From Argopecten irradians (taxonomy: Eukaryota; Mollusca; Bivalvia; Pectinida; Pectinidae), in the NCBI RefSeq assembly GCF_041381155.1, contig NC_091142.1:23026362-23090361 (forward strand): 64,000 bases of DNA. Direction: 5' to 3'. The position numbers and the translations under genes were made by a program. The notes under the pieces were generated by a model that was not told the origin of the DNA, did no database searches, and saw only the letters and a program-made list of their open reading frames with translations. Numbering within the stretch: position 1 is the stretch's first letter; the number at the start of each line of letters is the position of its first letter. Below are positions 1 to 14,400 of this stretch, piece after piece.

Positions 1-2238
1 TCGGAGTAGGATTTTGATAGGGTAAATCCAAATTTAATGTTCTGACCAACAATACATACGTAAGTGTGTAAGATACATTGTGTTAGTAATAAGATATGAA
101 ATACACCAACTTATCGGTATCATGAATGAAGCTTTTCTTTGGCTCTGTTGCTACTCTGCAAAATAATACTAACGTTTATCTAATTGATACTTTACACAGG
201 TATGTTATCCGTTTTTCATTGTGATGATTTTGTATTTTTTTAAACTAGCCCTAAAGGTCGACTGCACAGACTGGGATTTTGTTCCGGTATTGCAATAATT
301 CGATAATGGCTTTCTAAATCAAAATCTGTTTTAATGATATAATATTTCTATAGAAATTGTAGAATAGTATTTACCACAAAAATAACAGAATAGCACAAAA
401 TAAAGACATGTCTTTATAAGTAAATAATACCCCAAATACACATGATTATGCACATGGACTTTGTCATCTGATTACTAATCATGGGATGAAATGGGGGTTA
501 ATAATGTCATCTGATTACACAGGTAGATATAAATAATTATGCACATGGACTTTGTCATCTGATTACACTGCACGTGTCTATAGATGCAAAGTAATAAATC
601 AAAGTAAGACCAATTCAGGATAAAGCGAAAATTAAATACCGCTCTAGTTAATGTGATTGTGGACGATATAACAGGAGGCATTGCTCCCTCTCTATGTTTG
701 ACTGACACATCTATCAGAGAGACTCTTATCCATAATAATACAGCACACCATTACAACAATAAGCTTACATCTCAATTACACATAATTGTTAGTAACATTG
801 CAATATTGTATTTCTTCACAAGTAAAATTCTCCAAAAGAGTATACATTTCATCAACCGCATACGTGTACTTACTACCAACAATGATTACATCCCAGGTAC
901 TAAGTTTCTCGGCGTGTCTTAATATAAATACATAGAAAAAACTGGTATGAAACATGTGGTCTTCAAAAATAGAGTTCGTGATAAAGAACATTTTAAAGTT
1001 ATCAACCATGTTTAGAACCAACCAAAATGTAATATACGTCGGCACATATTCTGGCACATATAGTCAAATTGATTGGAATTATACAATTTAAAATCGTAGA
1101 AAATTAAATAAGCACTGGAAATACGATTTTTTTTTACCATCAACCTAGGAACAACAGTATATTATACAAAAACCTAGGACGTACTATTAAGGATTTTAAG
1201 CAATCAATTTAAGTATTTTACCATTATTATAAATATTACTATATATCTCTACAAGCCTTTTTTGTCTTTCCAATGATGTTGGACTGAAGAGAAACTGATG
1301 AGCAAAATAGTCTTATATATACAAACTATCCAATTTGTATATGACAGAATATAAATTCCTTAAATCCTTCATTAATATGGTAAGGTATAAAAAAACCAGT
1401 ATTATTTATATCCGGAAAATACAGAAATACTTAAAACCTATGCCAAAAAGACTAGTAAATTGTCATACTAAGAAAGTGCATGTGACTCGCATAAAAGTTC
1501 ACACACTATTTTGGAGTAGATCATTATATATCTCGCCCTCACCAAATGTCCACATAGATCTGTCAAGGAGAAATTTGATTATGAGAAATTGATTCCCAAA
1601 CTTAGGATAAACGTTTGGTGATCAAAAAGTTGGCAATAATCGTTTTCAAAAACAAATTATCCATTTGATTTAAACCTAACCATTGCATATCATTTCACTT
1701 ACATTTGCATCTGAATGCATTGTCTAGTTTACATTTTGTCTGCAAGCCACGTGCACTTTACTAGACACAAAAATCACGCCTATTTTAAAGCCATTCTACA
1801 ACTTCTGTGAAACAATTATGGTGGTATTTTAAAAATCGGTTTTTCATCTCTGTGACTTGGTTATGACATAATATAAATCACTGAATAGTGTAAAACCTTA
1901 GGAGGACATGAACAAAAGGTCAATGCAATTAACAGTTTATAAAACAATGGAATATGTATAATCGTCATGGTTAGTGATTCCACATCCTCTTTACCTTATC
2001 CATCCGCAACGCACATTATACAACCGCATGTCAATTTAAAATTGTACCAACGGCCACCAAGCATTTTTATCCACTCAAAACACACTTTATATATGAACAA
2101 AAATTTCTGCATATCGTTATGTGACATACAATGCACTAGTTAAGCTATATAAGAGTTGTATCCCTTTAACAACTATTATTTCGCTATATTAAACAATATC
2201 TTTACAGGCTTTAGGCCTACATATACATTTGTAAATAC
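1..2238. other. No gene recognised; left-edge intergenic or intronic DNA
   Basis: This AT-rich stretch has only short open frames without recognisable domains. A direct repeat of about 30 bases containing 'cacatggactttgtcatctg' occurs near 445 and again near 540. The segment near 2150-2185 matches 18086-18120, just inside intron 1 of the complete methyltransferase gene, so the right end of this stretch is best read as the start of intron 1 of the gene whose first exon is at 2239-2389. Confidence 0.5.
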
Positions 2239-2389
2239 CTGACTGAAATATTTTGCAGTATCTATCCATACTAAATTGCATCAGATCACCCTCAGCGGGC
2301 TGACCGGAAATGGAGTTGAGATACGTCTGTAAGTACCATTCTGGGTCAAATAAGCCAGCGTAATCCGTGGTTGTTCCACTAGCCGCCAT
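2239..2389 (-). CDS. First coding exon of an NNMT-like methyltransferase (rest of gene off the left edge)
   Basis: The exon starts at ATG 2389 (MAASGTTTDYAGLFDPEWYL) and ends in ...KIFQS plus one base at 2239, followed by a GTATTT donor. It is nearly the same as exon 1 of the complete gene at 18142-18292 and aligns with the N terminus of nicotinamide N-methyltransferase, where the F-[DN]-P-x-x-Y-L motif helps close the active site over SAM and acceptor. The exon length (151 bp) and phase 1 end are the same as in the complete gene. No second or third exon is visible between here and base 1, so the gene body would lie outside the window. The sequence just upstream (2408-2540) has a copy at 20389-20520. 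Exon identity is well supported; whether the gene is active cannot be seen. Confidence 0.72.
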
Positions 2390-3209
2390 TTTAAGATCAA
2401 ATGTACTGGTACAATACGGGTTAGGCTACACCAGGAAATATATTAGGTTTTGCGTTATAACCTACATGTAAAAGCGATGATTCGATTCGGGATGATATTA
2501 TGCGTTCTGTTTGTGAGAAAAAAATATTATAGCATCGATATCTCGGTATGTTATGAAACACATACATAATTTACAGAAATTATTAATTTAACAAATATTT
2601 ACATTATAGGCTATTAAATATATGTTTATATGGACGTCATTAATTATAAAGGTGAAATACAATGTTATCGACTAGTTAGTTCTTACAAACTAATAAAACT
2701 CGAAAATTCGTAACTGAAAAATGAAGTAAATTATTTAGTTATAATTAGACGAATCAATGGGAAAATGGGTATGTGTACACATAAACCTGGGATGATAATA
2801 AATAAAACAAAAATAAATAAAACAGAAATATGACATTGTATTATCCAGCCATGTTTATCAGAATTCTCTCTTATAAAACAGTTTATAAAGAAAAGCGCAG
2901 TAAAATTTTTATGAAAATTATTGGTTATAAAGTTATGACGCTTGAATAGTAATATCTTACATAACCTAATAATTAGCAAGCTAGACCCTTTTCACTTCCT
3001 GATAACCGCGACTGTATATAGCGTGTTTCTCAAACTACTCGTACTTTTGTATGTAAACAATAACTTGCTGTATATAATACATAGTCAATGGGTCGAGACG
3101 GCACATACATTGTATACATACACAAAGAAGTAAACACTGATGACACCAGGCTTTCAGCGAGAGTAAATGATAGTCTCAGTTTAAGAGTCTCGTACCTTAC
3201 TGTACATAC

Positions 3210-3363
3210 CTGACTGAAATACACTGTTGTATCTTTCCAGATTAAAGCGTAACAGGTTCCCCTGGTCAACGGTCTGTCCTGTGATGCAGCCATAGTAATG
3301 TCTGAGATACCAGTCCTGGTCAAACTGACCATAGTAGTCTGTGGTTGTACCGTCCGCCGCCAT
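3210..3363 (-). CDS. Second orphan first exon of an NNMT-like methyltransferase
   Basis: The exon starts at ATG 3363 (MAADGTTTDYYGQFDQDWYL) and ends in ...SVFQS plus one base at 3210, with a strong GTATGT donor. It is 154 bp, one codon longer than its two relatives at 2239-2389 and 18142-18292, and clearly more diverged from them. It lies only 0.82 kb upstream of the exon at 2389, and no exon 2 or 3 of this family fits between them. It is therefore either an alternative first exon for the same off-window gene body, all donors being phase 1 and so interchangeable, or a leftover from a tandem duplication. The open frame and intact donor argue against old decay. Confidence 0.65.
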
Positions 3364-5541
3364 CTGTAATACTTACTGTCGTCAGTAGCCATATAATACC
3401 TATGCATGACAACAAGATGGTATACAGATACAAGGATATAAATAGATAAGATCTGTTGTGCTTTTAGTGTCTGAGATTTATTATTATAATGTCTGAATGC
3501 TAAAATGAAGACCAAATAATAATTTCGAATTTTCAGGAAGTCCTACTGGAAATGTCACTGCCTTCAAATGGAATCTATGCGGAACGCGACTGACCAACGT
3601 TGAACGGGACGGTGGGAATTAAATTTTCGAGCTCATTTTCACTTTTTAAAAGACTTCTAATGTTAAGAATATAAGTATGAATTGTTTGAAAATCAGCTAT
3701 AGTTCAAGTTACGGGTCTGAACACTCATGACTTATTATATAGCCTAGTCTTAAAATAGAAAAGGAATCTGGAAATTAAACTCATCATATTTTTATGCAGA
3801 AAATAAATTTAAATAGTTCTAAAATAGTTTTGATGTGAAAACATAGTATTGCTTGCCAGCATAGTTAATATTCCAAATAATACATTTTCACGAAGAGCTT
3901 TTTCCAAACAGCTTGGATTGAAATTGGAAGTAAAGACATCTCTTTCGTTTTTTATAAAAATAATAAGCAAATAAATTAAGAAATATCATACATGTATTTA
4001 ACTAAAAACAAGCTCACCAAATGACGAGAAATTAAAGGGCTAGTAAGAAAAAAGACAATTTTGCTATAGTCATCAAAATGAAAATCAATTTACTTCTAAT
4101 CTCCATTCGTGTGAGAGACCTTCGTTTGTTAAATGCATTGCACTTATAAAAGTCGTTGCAAATATAGGCCAAGAAATGATTACTGTAGGTTGAACAATTA
4201 TGTCGCCAAAGGTTTCTCAACTTGTTTGGGTTTAGTAAAGGTATATAAACGTCCACACGAATCTCTTTGCCGCCAAGGTAGAAATGTTTGATTTTAATCA
4301 GTGTTGTGTTCAGAAAACACACGTGCATAAAGTTATATGTCTGGATTGATCAATATAACAATTTGGAAGCTAATAAATACTGGTTAGCATTGACGCCGTA
4401 TAAAAAAGTGTTTTGGACATATTAAAGTTTTCCGGTAATTTTAGCATGTACATGTAGTGTGTGTATTTATGTACTTTGTAAGGATATGCTTGAAAGTAGA
4501 CTTGTTTGTCAAGGAAGTATAGCGTGAAAGTACGATGTGGATGTATACTGTATATTAATATATAGCCATCGTGGAGATATTGCGAGTTAATTTTATGTGT
4601 TCAAGATATAGTTTGCGGTAAAGTGTGATGGCACAAATATAAGCACACTAACAGTACTATTGTGTTACCATTCTCTGTCATTTTGAAAGAATTGAGACAT
4701 TAGAATAACAATAGTGGAATATTATGATATATCTGATATTACATTTTTGTTTATGTATTCTCATTTCATCAACTGAATTGTACACTCATTCCTCTATTGC
4801 AGGATAACTGCTCATATTTTGTAGCCCTTGAACATTCTGGTTTCTTTTTTTATTTGGATGTGCACTGACATCCTAACTTAAGTGTAAAGAATTTGGTTCC
4901 TGATCAACGAAGATCCGAATCGTTAAGAGGTGGGCGTTTTAAACAGAATACCATGTTCACAACTGTCGGAACAATTCGGGAAAAAGGCAGTTATGCATCT
5001 CGGTCTCATATTTCTAAGGATTTAACTGACATCAGAGCAAATGTGTTGAATATTCTGAAACCAACAGACCAATGCACAATTAAGAGGACAATGTTGAAGA
5101 AAATGATGCAGCTTCGAATACATCCGATACAACAACGGTACACGATTGTGTACGGGTAGAGGCGCACCATTACCTTCCTGGAAGCAGGATTCAAACTGAC
5201 GAAATGTGTGTGGGCCATATCCAAGACACAATGCCCGGAAGTAAGCATAATGAAACTAATATTGAAATGAATAAGCTTTGAAAATATTTTATAATACTGT
5301 ATCACATCCATTCTGATTTACCAAGAAATCAAACATAACGTAATCTTGTTCAAGAGTAGTCAACTTGTGGAAGGAGATAAAATCCCGATTGGCTCCAAAA
5401 CAGGAAGTGAAAGCCTTCAGAACCGTCTCTGTGATTTTCCTCGTGTTTCTGATAACCATGACTCCGCAGTGCGTTTCTGGACTTGTACATGTGATGATAT
5501 TTCCCTGATACAGATTTCAGATAAATATAACATGAATCATT

Positions 5542-5545
<4 letters not shown>

Positions 5546-5580
<35 letters not shown>
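5546..5580. repeat. Poly(T) tract
   Basis: An uninterrupted run of about 35 T. It could be the reverse-strand poly(A) tail of a retroposed sequence to its left, but I recognise no retroposon body next to it. Confidence 0.8.
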
Positions 5581-5581
<1 letters not shown>

Positions 5582-6775
5582 TTTATACTCTTTTTAAACA
5601 AAACCAAACGAAAATTATTGACAGAAGAATCATTTTATTGACATTTCCAACCCCTCAGGTTATATATATATACATATATATTTATACGATGCGAGAATAA
5701 AATAGTAAGTGAGTTAATATATAAGACCTGAGTCCTTCATGGCAAGACCTTGTTTTGGATTAAAATCCAAAATGGCCGCCATTATTGCTTATTAATTTTC
5801 TGGTCTAGTCTTAGTTCTGAATTTAAGTGACATAGAAACAAGTTTAATGTGTCCATTTTAACTAATTTGAGGATGAAAAAATCGATTGATGTTAAGTTTT
5901 AAATCGTTGGATGTCGAAGTAAGCTTTATTTTATTAAGGATGGAAGCTGATAGTCAGGTCCTATGAAAAAAAATACTTTGCATTTTGTTGAATGTAAATT
6001 GGTTACAGTAATTAATAATATTAGCGATACAAACAAATCGAATATCGAATGTGCATTTATCAAGTATTGTTTTGTTCAGTCATTTATTCTAGAAGAAAAA
6101 TGTTTCGACTAACAGAAATCTTATCAGTTAACTAAGCAAGCTGAAAAAGAAACTTGTCGTGTCATGGTATTCACTATTCGAGATACTGCGAAAAAGAATT
6201 ACTAAATGTGCAATACTGTATATGAGTGGACATAAAGGTTGCACAAGACAGATTTCTCATGTTTCAATACTTTTGACAAATATGACATCTTAAAACTATA
6301 TTATAAGCAGATAAGGCTGAGAATATGTTAGGAGATCAGTGGATAAAGAAAATAATCCCAAAATTTTATATTTGTAAAATTATTAACATTTTTGGGATTT
6401 GAACCGAAAGCAGGTTTTGTCATAGGGGGATTCGGGTGTTGTTTTCAATGGGGTTTGCTGTACCTTTACTGAACCCAAAATAGTTGAGAAACCTTTGTTG
6501 GCATTTTTGGCAAACCTAAGTTGCTCATTGCCTGCCTAATTTGTTGATCATAAGAAACATTACCTTTCAGAAAAATTTTGAAGCTTGCACCTATCCACAA
6601 ATTGCCTCCAGTTTATGGAATTGCCGGCGGTATTACGACCTCTCCAGAAAGTTGGTATGACGTCTGTTCTGGACTAGGTGGTTTGGCAGAATCATTGTAA
6701 GTAAATACCAAACAAAACCTTGGTGATTCACATTGTATATACATTATAGACCACACCTGCCAACAGTCATTAAAT

Positions 6776-7030
6776 TTGAAGCAATGCTAAAAGAATGATA
6801 AAGAATGATTTATAAAACGATAATGCAGTTATGATTTATGATTTATAAGCTTTGATTTTTAAGTCATATGTGCATCTGTAAAGAAAATTCAGTTTGATGT
6901 CGACTGTACAATCATTCCAATTTGACTGCCAGTGTTTTCAGTGTTATGCATTATTTATGTAAGGTTTTGCTTTATGCATTCCCGGAACGTGATAAACGCG
7001 CTTGATCAAGTGTAAAGGACCAACTACATG
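6776..7030. repeat. Duplicated block, copy 1 (partner at 19850-20105)
   Basis: About 255 bp starting near 'gcaatgctaaaagaatgat' and running through 'cccggaacgtgat' match 19850-20105 in the same orientation with only scattered differences. The partner lies about 1.6 kb upstream of methyltransferase exon 1 at 18292. This copy lies about 3.4 kb upstream of the orphan exon 1 at 3363. The arrangement suggests a shared upstream region carried along in gene duplication, but a dispersed repeat family is not excluded. Confidence 0.75.
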
Positions 7031-8197
7031 TGTATGACCGATGTGTTAAATATGTGCAAATGTGATTCAAAGCATAAATTGGTCAGATCTAGAGGTTTAA
7101 CAATCTAAAATCACGAACAAAAACAAATATTTCCCTTGTGAATGTATTTATATAAATAAGATAATGTTCAACCTACATGAAATACAATTCTACCACCACT
7201 TAACATACGCCCTCAACAAAGTAACCTATACTGCATTCTGGTTGTTAAAAATCGACCGACTACTTCTCCTAAACTACTAGAGATTGCAAACTAGTGTGGT
7301 GACATATATACATGTATCCTTTCACGGTGTAGATACATGTACGTAATTTATATGGAAACAAAATACCTCCGTCTTTTTCAGAGTTAACCCCCTTTATTAC
7401 AAAAAGATTAAGATGTTACTCTTAAGCTTCTGAAGGGATTTCAATGAAACTTTAAGACGATATAATTCTTATACGGTTAACAGGAACAAACACTTAAATT
7501 TCAAATTGGCATAACCGATCGATCCATGTATGGATCAATTACCTCGCCCTCCACTTTCTCTGATCATATAGTTAATCTGTGGCCAAAATTGATAACACAG
7601 ATTTGCACTTTTCGTAAATTTCTAACTTGAATACTGCCAATGTCATGAGACTTCAAACGTATTAGATCTTCATATGCATATTTTTGTGAAAGCAGTAACA
7701 TGTTTAACCTGTCATAGCGATCAGTATAACTCATTTCATCTTTCTGTGACCTTTAACCCGTAGTGCTACAGAGAAAGTCTGTCGTTATATCTGTGGCCTT
7801 GATCTTGGTACCTCGATCTTCGTCCCAACTTACGATAGGCTAAATGTCAGGCTTCTAGAACTATAACCTAACATGAGAAATACTCTATCTCGAATACCTT
7901 ACCTGAAGGCCAATGTCATTCATTAAAGTAATCAATTTCAATAAAATAAAGACCAATATAAACACGAAACCAGCGTATTATATCAAACATATTTATAAGC
8001 AATACATGGAGACAACACCATGGATTTTGACATTTTGCACTGTGACACGGTGTTCGATTCTAATATGTGAATTAAAAGCGACTTATCTCGATAAACTAAT
8101 GACACTATAACAAGTAATATCCATCATCGAAAACGGCATCGGTGGTGAGTGGTTTAACAACGTTAAATAAATATCGATTATCCACGCGGAACTCACT

Positions 8198-8203
8198 TTA
8201 TTC
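8198..8203 (-). terminator. Possible polyadenylation signal of the NNMT-like gene
   Basis: AATAAA on the minus strand about 200 bases after the stop codon at 8404. The position is reasonable for a 3' UTR, but the DNA is AT-rich and chance hexamers are common. Confidence 0.35.
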
Positions 8204-8403
8204 CATTTTCCCTGTCAAGTATCCCTCTCGGAACCTCTCGGGTGTTTTTATAACAATTATTATCAGACAAAAATAAATGTGATGTTATAATTAAGGGGCT
8301 GTTGAAAACATTTTATCACATTTGAAATTGTTAAAAATAAATTGTTGAAGAATAAAAAAAAATAAAAAAAATATTAGAGAGAAAAATATACATTGTCAAA
8401 TCT

Positions 8404-11400
8404 TTACATTTCTCTTACTTTGACAGCATGCATAGCGAAAAAAACGTGAAAGTCAGAGTATACTTCGTCATCAGTTTTCAATACATCAAATTGCTTTATG
8501 TCAAACCCACAGCTAACAAAGGTTGACTCTATGTCTTCCCTTGAGAGCCAAACGGACCCGAACTTGTACTCTCCAACTTGGTACCAAGTCTGTTCCAGAA
8601 CACCGTTCAGGATGAAATGACCCCCAACTTTCAATAATGATGCTACGTTTGCTGCATTCGTGCGGTACTGGTCAATGGTTAGAGCTGCTGCTTCCAAACA
8701 GAGGCTTGAAGTGATTATATCAAATTGTGTAATGTCACTTCCGCTTCCGAGTGGGTTCGACAAGGTCACATCGATAGGTAAAACAGCACGAACTTTACCT
8801 TTCATTGCTGTTTGTCTCTCCACGACAGTTTCACTAAAACAAAAAAAAAGTTTTATGTTTCAAATAAGAATAAACGAATTAGGTATCACAATTAAATAAT
8901 TAATGCATTTATAATTTAAATGTTTTTGATCGGTTGTGAAACTGGTGAGAGACAATTAGATTCTCCATCGTAAATATCATTTTGAAGATCTGTGCGATTC
9001 AATTTAGGCAGTCGAATTATACATTTTATTAAATAGTGAGAAAACTTTATACTGAAAATACTTCCTGAAATTATTTAACATTCATTCTGGTGTGTGTTTT
9101 AATAAAACTGGTTTCTTCTACTAAGTAGAAATTATGAAAATATTTAAAAGAAGACGAAAATAGTCCTTAAATCTCAAGAGAAAATTGGAGCTAAGTGAAT
9201 AAACTTAACTCCCAAGATACAAGAGAATTTGGGTACCCACCTTGATTTTTCTTGTTTTAACACATATGCAGTAACATTTTCTATCAATGTTTTGTCACTT
9301 TTCCACCAATCATTGAGTAGTTTTCTATTTTGTGCGGCGAAATCTGATAGGTATACGTCATCAACATGGCGGCTGGCACTGATAATGGAATGAACAGAAG
9401 GGCCTGTGCCTATGTCGAGTAGTTGTCTGCCCTTTACTTCACCTTCAAAATAACATAATGTAATGAATTTCGGCAGTATTTAGTTCTCATAATTATTTGT
9501 CTGTGTGTAATGAAAAGCTATGTAAGTAATGTAATTCTCAAAATATTGGTAACATTTGGTGGTAAATAACATACATTTTTGTATGAAAACTTTTTTCTTG
9601 ATTTGTAAGTATGACAATTACGGTACATATAACTTGAACTGTAGAGATTCAATACAAAAACTGAAATGATGAACAGTCCCCAAGGTAAAACCGTAAAATC
9701 AAATGTAAATTAAATATTTCGTTTCACGACACACTCCAAACCAGTTATATGTGGTACCGTACATGGGTGAAAATGTTACATGCTACTTTTTCTCCAGAAA
9801 TCTATTGAACATCATAAGTTTTGGAAAATTAAGCTGTGGAAATTGGTTAGAGACACAAACAAACATGCATGATGCATTACATGTATAAGCATTTGCAACA
9901 ACATATAGAAGATAAACATTTTAAAGATGCTCCACCGCCGACAGAGCATAAATGATATTCATCATTTGAACAATAATTGGTGTTTAATCGTGTATATATA
10001 TGTATAATTAACACAAAAAATAATATAAAATAATTTCCTTCACCTTTGGTGCATGCGCAATCAGTACTTCATTCTATATAGGATATAGTGGCACGGATTT
10101 TTTTCGGGATGCAATTAATTATTTTTGTTATTTTTAACTTAAAATTAGAAGCTCAAACTTTTCAATGGTGGTAATGGTGTAAAGTAAGTAACTTTTGTAA
10201 CTGAAGAAAAATACTAAATTGTCTGCTCTTGTATTTGATAGTGAAAAAATACCATTTGTCAGAGGTGGAGCATCTTTAAGTAATAGTTCTCGTTTTTATG
10301 CTTTATGTATGTTTAGATGAAAGCATATTTGATGAGATCACCAACAATTTCTAATATCGCTGTCAAATGTTCATATGCAATGAAAATGAAAACCACAGGT
10401 AGGTTTTTGGCTGGACTGTGCGTACATGTACTCATTCCACTGTAATCTAGACGTAAACACCATGATTTATGAAAGTACTGCTAACAATCATCTTGAGCTC
10501 CTATTTAAGTTTGTAAAATTAAAACTTTGCATTTAAGTATTGTGTTTTTAGAATATTGGTAACTTTGGGTGGTGAATAACATATCCAAAGCTCTTCTTGA
10601 TTAGTGAACTATGGAAGTTATGGCATATAACTTTAATATAAACTAGATTTGATCGCGATCAAAACACGGGATTTCCACCTATGTAATGATATAAGTAATG
10701 TTAGCGAACGGACGATTGCTTGAACGAACGGACGATCTCACTCAATATTAATCAGAAAGCGTTTCTTACGAAAGTAGTCTGGTCCAACAGAAAAAACAGA
10801 TTTAGGGGAATCCCCCTTTGGGCAGAAGATTTCATAGAGAGGTGAATATATCGGAGCCTGCTGATTGGATATATTCAGGGTACACCAGTTAATGGTTTAT
10901 GTGTGGGTCGGACAATACATGTAGATGTAAAATTTGTAAAGAATTTTGATAACTTCATTTAACCTGAATAGTAGCAAACGTTAACACGGTCCTCTATGGG
11001 AATTTATTTGGTTCTGTGATCTCAAAACGGCCGGATAGTTTCTCAAAATAGCACCGGTTGTGTTTGAACATCCGGTGTCACAGGTGACGGCTCTGCCACA
11101 CACTTAAAAGGTTTTTTAAACCTGTCAGTTATTGTGTTTGTGCATTACTTTTATTGTTTGTATGTTCAACAATGTACGTCCCATTAACAGCTAGGGTCAC
11201 GTAAGGACGGCCTCCCATGTATGCGGTGTAGCTACACATGTACGTGTATTTACGCAAACATGTGTACATTGTTCATATATACGTGTACATGTAGAACTTA
11301 AAACATCTCGAAAAGTATTCAAAACTAAATGAAGAAAGACCTTCGAAACGGCCCGTGTGTATATATAAGATTGAGCCCAGGACAGAATTTTAACCCGGCC

Positions 11401-14400
11401 GCTGATTGGATTGTTTGATTCTGAATTTCAAAATCAAAAATGTTTTCTGACAGGTAATTATTCCTTGATAACCGTGATATGAATTTGGAAATTCCGATTG
11501 AGATTTAGGTTCAAAATATCAATTTTGATAATGAATAGGTAAACACATTAGAATTTCAGGTTTTTTTAAAGTGCAAAAATTCTCCATTTCTTATAAAGAT
11601 CTTGAACCAATGCGGAATAACACGTACGATTAGAGTTTTAGTATTAGATACCGATTATCTCCCTTTGGCCACATGCCACATCATGTAATCACAACTCAAA
11701 ATCGCTGAAAGTTCTATACCCTCCGCCACTTTGAATCATATGACATTGAAATTGGTCATTTTATGTATCTGAAAGCATGAATTTTCACATCCAATTCAAA
11801 ACATTTCACCTTTGAATTTTCATGAATTACGCTAAAATTTACGTTAAAAAATGAACGAAACGCCATATTCGGAGGTCTATATTTCCGCCATTTTCAAATT
11901 CATGTCTTTGAAATTAAAAACGTATAAAGACAATAGGCTAAAGCTAACATTTGCAAAAATTCAAGATTCTACATGAGATGATAAAGGCCCTACGAGCTCA
12001 CAAATAACGGAAAAAAATAAGAAAATGAAACAAATTGCCATATTTGGAGAGCTATATTTCCGCCATTTTTCTATATAACCCCTTAAAAATAAATAACTTT
12101 TGAAGACAAAAGTTCATACAACACAGGTATGAAAAATCAACACTGTACATACAGGTTTAAAGGCGCTGAAACGTCTCGTGCAAGGACAAATAAAAACTAA
12201 AATTTCGATTTTCGATGTCCTATATCTCCGCCATTTTGAATCTTATGACCTTGAACTTGGTCATTTTATGTGTCTGAAAGCATGATCTTTCACATCCAAT
12301 TCAAAACATTTCACCTTTGAATTTTCATGAATTACGCTAAAATTTACGTTAAAAAATGAACGAAACGCCATATTCGGAGGTCTATATTTCCGCCATTTTC
12401 AAATTCATGTCTTTGAAATTAAAAACCTGTACAGACAATAGGCTAAAGCTTACATTTACAAAAATTCAACACTCAACATGAGATGATAAAGGCCCTACGA
12501 GCTAACAAATAACGGAAAAAAATAAGAAAACGAAACAAATTGCCATATTTGGAGAGGTATATTTCCGCCATTTTTCTATATAACCCCTTAAAAATAATTA
12601 ACTTTTGAAGACAAAAGTTCATACAACATAGGTATGAGAAATCAACACTGTACATACAGGTTTAAAGGCGCTGAAACGTCTCGGGCAAGGACAAATATAA
12701 ACTAAAAATTCGATTTTCGATGTCCTATATCTCCGCCATTTTGAATCTTATGACCTTGAACTTGGTCATTTTATGTGTCTGAAAGCATGATCTTTCACAT
12801 CCAATTCAAAACATTTCACCTTTGAATTTTCATGAATTACGCTAAAATTTACGTTAAAAAATGAACGAAACGCCATATTCGGAGGTCTATATTTCCGCCA
12901 TTTTCAAATTCATGTGTTTGAAATTAAAAACCTGTACAGACAATAGGCTAAAGCTAACATTTACAAAAAAATCAACACCCTACATGAGACGATAAAGGCC
13001 CTACGAGCTCACAAATAACGGACAAAAATAAGAAAATGAAACAAATTGCCATATTTGGAGAGCTATATTTTCGCCATTTTTCTATATTTAACCCCTTAAA
13101 AATAAATAACTTTTGAAGACAAAAGTTCATACAACATAGGTATGAGAAATCAACACTGTACATACAGGTTTAAAGGCGCTGAAACGTCTCGGGCAAGGAC
13201 AAATATAAACTAAAAATTCGATTTTCGATGTCCTATATCTCCGCCATTTTGAATCTTATGACCTTGAACTTGGTCATTTTATGTGTCTGAAAGCATGATC
13301 TTTCACATCCAATTCAAAACATTTCACCTTTGAATTTTCATGAATTACGCTAAAATTTACGTTAAAAAATGAACGAAACGCCATATTCGGAGGTCTATAT
13401 TTCCGCCATTTTCAAATTCATGTGTTTGAAATTAAAAACCTGTACAGACAATAGGCTAAAGCTAACATTTACAAAAAATCAACACCCTACATGAGACGAT
13501 AAAGGCCCTACGAGCTCACAAATAACGGACAAAAATAAGAAAATGAAACAAATTGCCATATTTGGAGAGCTATATTTTCGCCATTTTTTCTATTTAACCC
13601 CTTAAAAATAAATAACTTTTGAAGACAAAAGTTCATACAACATAGGTATGAGAAATCAACACTGTACATACAGGTTTAAAGGCGCTGAAACGTCTCGGGC
13701 AAGGACAAATATAAACTAAAAATTCGATTTTCGATGTCCTATATCTCCGCCATTTTGAATCTTATGACCTTGAACTTGGTCATTTTATGTGTCTGAAAGC
13801 ATGATCTTTCACATCCAATTCAAAACATTTCACCTTTGAATTTTCATGAATTACGCTAAAATTTACGTTAAAAAATGAACGAAACGCCATATTCGGAGGT
13901 CTATATTTCCGCCATTTTCAAATTCATGTGTTTGAAATTAAAAACCTGTACAGACAATAGGCTAAAGCTAACATTTACAAAAAATCAACACCCTACATGA
14001 GACGATAAAGGCCCTACGAGCTCACAAATAACGGACAAAAATAAGAAAATGAAACAAATTGCCATATTTGGAGAGCTATATTTTCGCCATTTTTCTATTT
14101 AACCCCTTAAAAATAAATAACTTTTGAAGACAAAAGTTCATACAACATAGGTATGAGAAATCAACACTGTACATACAGGTTTAAAGGTGCTGAAACGTCT
14201 CGTGCAAGGACAAATATAAACTAAAATTTCGATTTCCGATGTCCTATATCTCCGCCATTTTGAATCTTATGACTTGAACTTGGTCATTTTATGTGTCTGA
14301 AAGCATGATCTTTCACATCCAATTCAAAACATTTCACCTTTGAATTTTCATGAATTACGCTAAAATTTACGTTAAAAAATGAACGAAACGCCATATTCGG

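Larger units (their letters stand above)
3364..8403. other. Intergenic DNA between methyltransferase genes; mostly unassigned
   Basis: No convincing gene is visible. A homopolymer of about 35 T lies at 5546-5580. The block 6776-7030 is a close copy of 19850-20105 (see its own entry). A minus-strand AATAAA at 8203-8198 could serve the gene that stops at 8404. The segment near 5130-5200 has a B-box-like stretch on the minus strand but no convincing A box. The segment 7400-7820 looks like worn interspersed repeat. Confidence 0.4.

Noticed and set aside
5125-5220. Possible minus-strand tRNA-derived SINE
   Set aside because: A B-box-like 'gtttgaatcctgc' is present, but no A box is found at a workable distance.
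6567-6700. Possible plus-strand exon (CTTTCAG acceptor, GTAAGT donor) reading PPVYGIAGGITTSPESWYDV
   Set aside because: The splice-like ends are good, but no domain is recognised, there are no partner exons nearby, and it lies alone in intergenic DNA. It is worth a transcript check but too weak to list as a gene.
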